Shown piece after piece: positions 59,834 to 64,000 of a DNA stretch of 64,000 nucleotides (positions are counted from its first letter, which is position 1; the number at the start of each line of letters is the position of its first letter). The DNA comes from CAVTHW01 sp963734625 (GTDB lineage: Bacteria > Acidobacteriota > Terriglobia > Bryobacterales > Bryobacteraceae). The stretch spans positions 164,356 through 228,355 of the forward strand of contig CAVTHW010000002.1 in assembly GCA_963734625.1 (NCBI GenBank), written 5' to 3'. The position numbers and the translations under genes are program-made. Under the pieces are notes generated by a model that saw only the letters and a program-made list of their open reading frames with translations, did no database searches and was not told the origin of the DNA.

Positions 59834-62520
59834 GTCGACGAAACTCCGCTGCGCCTCCCTGGACCTGGTCGGCCGTCAGGTCCAGGATGGTTTCCACGGG
59901 CGGCCGGCCGGCCATCTCTCCCAGTCACGTACACAACGCGCTGAAGTTGGCGGTGATAGATCGTCTTATCCTCAATGGTCGTGCGCCAGGCGCCAACTTC
60001 CGACAACGGAACCAGATTCCCGCCTGTGCCTTTGGCGTAAATTCGCGCGAGGTCGATCGTGCTCGATCGCTCCGCCCGGGGAAACCAGAGTGCGATCCTG
60101 ACGGGTGTGCGCTCATAGGGAATTTGGGCGGCGCCCGCCGCCTGGCTACCGAGGGCGAGCCCTATCGTGCGGGATATCTCGTCCGTGGACAGGCCATTCA
60201 GCGCGGCCTTCTGCTTGTCCACTTCGAATACGTATTTGGTTTGGTCTTCATCGACGGTGTCGTCCACATCCACCACGCCCAATTCGCGGCGGATGCGAGC
60301 CTTGACGATCGATGCGGCTCCAATGATGTCCTCGTAAGACTGCGTCGGGCTGCCGTAGACGGCCGCGACCAGCGTGGACATGGCCGGTGGTCCGGCCGGC
60401 AGCTCGACGATCTTCAGCTTCACTCCGTCGCGTTGCGCGATGGCGGTGAGGTCGGCGCGCAACCGCAAGCCCAGGGAATGGCTCGCGTAGTCGCGCTCTG
60501 TCTTGTGAATCAGGTTGATCCGGATGTCCGCGCGGTTAGGCGCCCGGCGCAGAAAGTATTGCCGCATCAGACCGTTGAAATCGACCGGCGATGCGGTCCC
60601 CACGTAAGCCTCGAAGTCCGTGATCTCCGGGACCGATTCGAGATAGTGTTCGAAGTCGCGAGCCGCGGCGTCGGTCCGTTCCAGGGTCGTGCCCGCCGGC
60701 ATGTCGAGGACCAGGAGTATCTCGTCCTTGTTGTCGTAGGGCAACTGCTTGACCTGCACGCGGCGGGTCAGTACCAGCAGGACGCTGCCGATAAATAGCA
60801 GCATGACCAGGAGCAGAAATAGCCGACCCAGCCACCGTCGTTCAATGAGCGGAAGAAGGGTCGCATTGAAAAACCGCCGGGGACCGGAAACGGAATCACG
60901 CGGCGCAGCGCCTTCCGCCTCGCCAGCGGCATGATCCTTCAGCAGGCGGTACGCCAGCCAAGGCGTGATCGTGAATGAAACGACCAGCGACATGAGCATG
61001 GTGACGGGGATGTTGGCCGCCATGGGCCGCAGATACTGGCCCATCATGTCGGTGACGAAGAGCAGGGGGAGGAATGAAAGAATCACCGCAAAAGTGGCCG
61101 CGATCAACGGAGGCCTGACTTCATTCACGGCCTCGAGAACGATATCGACCGTGGCTTTTCCCCGCATCTGGAAATGGCGGTGGATGTTCTCCACGTCCAC
61201 GATGGGATCGTCCACCAGCAAGCCGAGCGCCACCGTCAGCGCGAACAGCGAGATGCGATTGATCGAGAATCCGAGGAAATAGTTGACGATGAGAGTCAGG
61301 CCGAAAACACACGGAACCGCGATGGCCACCACCAGCGCTTGCCGGAAGCCCAGTCCCATGGCCAGCAGCGCCATGACTACCGCGATGGCGACCAACAAGC
61401 CCGCTTCCAGTTCTTTGACCTTGTCGTTGGCGGTCACTCCATAGTTCCGCGTCACGACCACCTGCACGTCGGCGGGCAGAATCTCCGCCTTCAACTCTCC
61501 CATCCGTTTTAGTAGAGCCTCGGCTACCCAGACGTTGTTCGTGCCATGCTTCTTGGCTACGGCGATCGTAACGGCCGGCTGTGAGCCGTGCTTGGGAGGC
61601 GCATGCGCCGCCGTTCCGCCGATCAGGCTTCCCGCGGCACCCTCTTCTTTGGGATGATCCCAGGCTAATCCGCGGTGAAAGCGTACGTAGTCCAGAAACT
61701 CACCGGGGCCGTCCCTGACTTCCGCAATGTCGCGGAGGTACACCGGGCGGCCGTTTGATGCGCCGACCACCAGGTTCTGCAAATCTCGCGCATCCGCGAT
61801 GAACTGGCCCGCCTGCACGCGCACATCCTGATCGTTGCGGTCGAAGGTTCCCGCGAGCACGCTGGAATTCGAGGCTTGAATGGCCCGGCTCAGATCCAGC
61901 GCCGCAATGCGATAGGAGGCCATGCGGGCGGCGGATGGCCGGATCAGCAACTCGCGCGGGCGGCCGCCTACCACGTAGGCGACACCGGCATTATCTACTC
62001 CTTGCAGGCGGGCTACGATCTCGTCCGCCATGCGCCGCAGCGCATAATCGTCGCGGGAGCCGCTGGTGAGCGTGAAGGTGACAATCGGCACATCGTCCAC
62101 ATCGATAGGCTTCACCACCCATCCCGCCGCACCCGGCGTGATCCGGTCCATGTTCTCGTTGAGCTTGCGGATGAGCTTGACGTAGCTGGGCTCCAGCGGT
62201 TGCCCCACGTAGAAACGCACCGTAACGATGCTCTGGCCCGGCATGGAGCGGGAATACACATACTCCACGCCAGGGATCTGGAGGAGCATTCTTTCGAGCG
62301 GCGTGGAGACGAGTTGCTCAACGTCCTGCGCGGTGTGGCCGGGAAAGGAGACCATCACGTTGGCCGCGGCCACGATGATTTGCGGCTCCTCCTCGCGCGG
62401 TGTTACCAGCAGGGCCACCACGCCCGCTGCGATCGAGACCAGGATGAACACCATCGACAGGTTCGATTCCAGGAACTTGCGGACTATGCGGATGGTGAGG
62501 GAATCGTGCGGCTGGCTCAT
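59809..62520 (-). CDS. RND efflux transporter permease, N-terminal three quarters
   Basis: 903-residue frame of a resistance-nodulation-division pump starting at ATG 62520 (MSQPHDSLTIRIVRKFLESNLSMVFILVSIAAGVVALLVTP). It has the porter domain ('VMVSFPGHTAQDVEQLVSTPLERML'), TM2-TM6 with the proton-relay Asp pair in 'LFALTVALGLLVDDPIVDVENI', 'PPLIAATFAVILSFLPLLFV', the second porter domain ('LDMPAGTTLERTDAAARDFEHYL') and the start of the docking domain. The frame is lost near 59930. The ATG overlaps the adaptor's restored stop (ATGA). It would export drugs or metals in exchange for protons. Confidence 0.88.
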   Translation of the reverse strand: MSQPHDSLTIRIVRKFLESNLSMVFILVSIAAGVVALLVTPREEEPQIIVAAANVMVSFPGHTAQDVEQLVSTPLERMLLQIPGVEYVYSRSMPGQSIVTVRFYVGQPLEPSYVKLIRKLNENMDRITPGAAGWVVKPIDVDDVPIVTFTLTSGSRDDYALRRMADEIVARLQGVDNAGVAYVVGGRPRELLIRPSAARMASYRIAALDLSRAIQASNSSVLAGTFDRNDQDVRVQAGQFIADARDLQNLVVGASNGRPVYLRDIAEVRDGPGEFLDYVRFHRGLAWDHPKEEGAAGSLIGGTAAHAPPKHGSQPAVTIAVAKKHGTNNVWVAEALLKRMGELKAEILPADVQVVVTRNYGVTANDKVKELEAGLLVAIAVVMALLAMGLGFRQALVVAIAVPCVFGLTLIVNYFLGFSINRISLFALTVALGLLVDDPIVDVENIHRHFQMRGKATVDIVLEAVNEVRPPLIAATFAVILSFLPLLFVTDMMGQYLRPMAANIPVTMLMSLVVSFTITPWLAYRLLKDHAAGEAEGAAPRDSVSGPRRFFNATLLPLIERRWLGRLFLLLVMLLFIGSVLLVLTRRVQVKQLPYDNKDEILLVLDMPAGTTLERTDAAARDFEHYLESVPEITDFEAYVGTASPVDFNGLMRQYFLRRAPNRADIRINLIHKTERDYASHSLGLRLRADLTAIAQRDGVKLKIVELPAGPPAMSTLVAAVYGSPTQSYEDIIGAASIVKARIRRELGVVDVDDTVDEDQTKYVFEVDKQKAALNGLSTDEISRTIGLALGSQAAGAAQIPYERTPVRIALWFPRAERSSTIDLARIYAKGTGGNLVPLSEVGAWRTTIEDKTIYHRQLQRVVYVTGRDGRPAARGNHPGPDGRPGPGRRSGVSSTCRRRPAR

Positions 62521-63642
62521 TGGGCTTTCCTGACAACGACCGTTTCCCCGGCGGCGAGGCCGCTGAGCACTTCAAACTGGTTGCCAATGGCGCGGCCGAG
62601 TTGCACGGTTCGCCGCTCCAATTCGAGCCGCCTGGACCACGTCCACCATCGTCAACTGGCCGGCGCGGATCAGCGCCGATGCGGGCACTGCCAGCACCTC
62701 TTCCGGCTTCATGGGAATCAGCAAGCGCCCAAACATCCCTGGAAGGATGTCCTTCGTTTCACTCAGGCGCACGCGCGCCACGACGGTTCGGCTGGATGGG
62801 TCGGACGACGGGACGATCTCCACCACCCGCCCCCGCATCTCCCGGCTCAAAGCGTCGATCCTGAACGTCAGAAGTTCATTGAGGCGGATGTGGCCCATCA
62901 GGTCTTCGGGCACGTTCGCCTCGAGCCATAGCCGGCCCTCTTCGTACATCGTCAGAAGTGGTTTTCCGGGAGCGGCCAGGTCGCCCAGGTTTGCCAGTTT
63001 GTCCACTACCACTCCGGTGAAAGGGCTGCGGATGACCGCGTACGACAGGTTCACTTCGGTTTCCTGGACGGCTTGTTGAAGCCGATGAAAATTCGCCTCG
63101 GCGGTCTTCAGATTGGTTTGGGTGTGCTCGAAGTCGTAAGCGGTGATGACTTGCTGGTCAAAGAGCGGCTTGTCGCGTTTGTAGTCGGACTGCGCCTGCG
63201 CCAGCGTAGCTTCCGCGCTGCGCACGGCATCCTGCGCCTGCTCGACCCGGTGCCGGAGATCCCGGTCGTCCAGCACCACCAGGGTTTCTCCGCTGGTTAC
63301 CCGCTGCCCCGCCGAAACGCGCATCTCGACGATGTTCGCCACCACACGGGAAGTCACTGCGGCGACTTGCTCGGCCTGGATGGTTCCCACGGCCTCGGTG
63401 ACGGCGGGGACCGTCTGCATCGCGATCTTCTGCGTGGTCAGGCCCGCCACCGATTCCTCGGCAACCGGCTGCTTGCTGGCCGGGATCACGCCGCGCCGGA
63501 ACGTGCCCAAGATCCAGAGCATGAGGATGACGATTGTGGCGACCGACAGCCCGACGCGTAACAGCGTGGAAAGCCTTTTGCGCCGCGGCGGTTTTGCCGC
63601 TTCGACAGCAGGCGTCTGATCATTCGCATCTTCAGAAGGCAT
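62517..63642 (-). CDS. Periplasmic adaptor of the RND pump (HlyD), frameshift near the 3' end
   Basis: Membrane-fusion protein with a single N-terminal helix ('LSTLLRVGLSVATIVILMLWILG'), lipoyl halves ('VVANIVEMRVSAGQRVTSGETLVVLDD', 'YAVIRSPFTGVVVDKLANLGDLAAPGKPL'), an alpha hairpin between them, and the beta-barrel ('DILPGMFGRLLIPM'). As read, the frame ends at 62572 with an unrelated tail. A shift near 62625 restores 'LELERRTVQLGRAIGNQFEVLSGLAAGETVVVRKAQ' and a TGA at 62517-62519 that overlaps the pump's ATG. This strongly points to a one-base sequence error or a very recent mutation. Confidence 0.88.
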
Positions 63643-63672
63643 AGGGTTTCTTCTCCGGGTCTGCCGTCTCCG

Positions 63673-63996
63673 CTAGTCCAAACGGTGGTTTTCAGCACGT
63701 GCAGATCGCCGCGCCCCGCCGCTTCGCTTGCCGAGCGTATCCAGGAGGAGCGGCCGGATCTTCTTGAGAAATAGGTGTTTCTCGTTGAGGTTGTAGTTCA
63801 CTCGCATCCCCTCCCGTTGGCTCTCGACCAACCCACAACTGCGCAAATAGGCGAGGTGACGGGACAGGAGCGGCTGAGAAAGCTTGAGGATCCTCTCCAT
63901 TTCGCAGACGCAGAATGGCGACCGCAACAACAGGTTCATGATCCGCAGCCGCGTCGGGTCTGCAAGCGCTTTGAAGAACACCGAAAGCTGTTCCAT
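63673..63996 (-). CDS. ArsR-family regulator of the RND operon
   Basis: 107-aa winged-helix regulator: 'VFFKALADPTRLRIMNLLLRSPFCVCEMERILKLSQPLLSRHLAYLRSCGLVESQREGMRVNYNL'. The 'CVCEME' segment in helix alpha3 is the ELCVCDL-type metal or metalloid site known from ArsR/CmtR-like proteins, so it could sense arsenite, cadmium or a related ion. It is the first gene of the operon and 30 bp upstream of the adaptor. This suggests that the pump exports a metal or metalloid rather than a drug. Confidence 0.9.
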   Translation of the reverse strand: MEQLSVFFKALADPTRLRIMNLLLRSPFCVCEMERILKLSQPLLSRHLAYLRSCGLVESQREGMRVNYNLNEKHLFLKKIRPLLLDTLGKRSGGARRSARAENHRLD

Positions 63997-64000
63997 TGCT

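Overview
The window looks like a GC-rich chromosomal stretch from an Acidobacteriota member, most likely of the Solibacter/Bryobacter type. This is inferred from gene content, not from a marker gene: an Oar-like TonB receptor with a carboxypeptidase-regulatory domain, many Tat-exported enzymes, SpfX-type winged proteins with the 'LKERTIGIDVFG' N-terminal domain, DUF2934, and MacAB/TolC and RND efflux sets. No rRNA or complete tRNA gene was found. Many genes carry single-base indels whose alternative frame stays well conserved, so part of the apparent decay may be consensus error. Calls marked 'frameshifted' should be read with that in mind.

Left part (1-14.7 kb). A partial TonB-dependent receptor is followed by an IS3-type insertion sequence with a textbook A_AAA_AAG frameshift site, then a membrane-anchored protein with an acidobacterial N-terminal domain. 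Next comes an expanded cluster that I read as C-glycoside deglycosidase (CarB/CarC or DgpB/DgpC-like) genes: four small beta-type subunits, three TIM-barrel alpha-type subunits plus a duplicated alpha tail, and a heavily frameshifted Gfo/Idh/MocA oxidoreductase of the DgpA type. A DUF3237 remnant and an IS1380-type transposase tail lie within it. Together these would oxidise a sugar at C3 and then cleave the C-glycosidic bond.

Middle part (14.8-57.2 kb). This 42-kb segment is bounded by two near-identical repeats, each carrying the 3' end of a tRNA (T-arm through CCA) but no complete tRNA. Two further modules of the same type lie at 35.9 and 42.4 kb. Inside are: a MacAB-TolC-like export operon downstream of an ECF sigma/anti-sigma/periplasmic metal-sensor set with a ChrA transporter; a second metal/sulfur group (cation diffusion facilitator, nucleoside phosphorylase, rhodanese lipoprotein, ArsR-rhodanese fusion, cysteine desulfurase, SQR-like flavoprotein, DsrE, methyltransferase, TrmO, PadR, ChrA, DoxX, hemerythrin); and a graveyard at 36-45.8 kb (truncated carboxylesterase, decayed TOTE-type primase-helicase, AbiEi fragment, intact higBA with a perfect operator palindrome, SpoIIE fragment, complete IS1634-type element, resolvase, IS3 and integron-type integrase fragments). 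After that follow rhomboid, three Tat-exported hydrolases, a HU cluster, DUF2934, a SWIM zinc-finger protein and vapBC.

Right part (57.7-64 kb). An ArsR regulator heads a tripartite RND efflux operon (HlyD adaptor, RND pump, outer-membrane channel), all on the minus strand.
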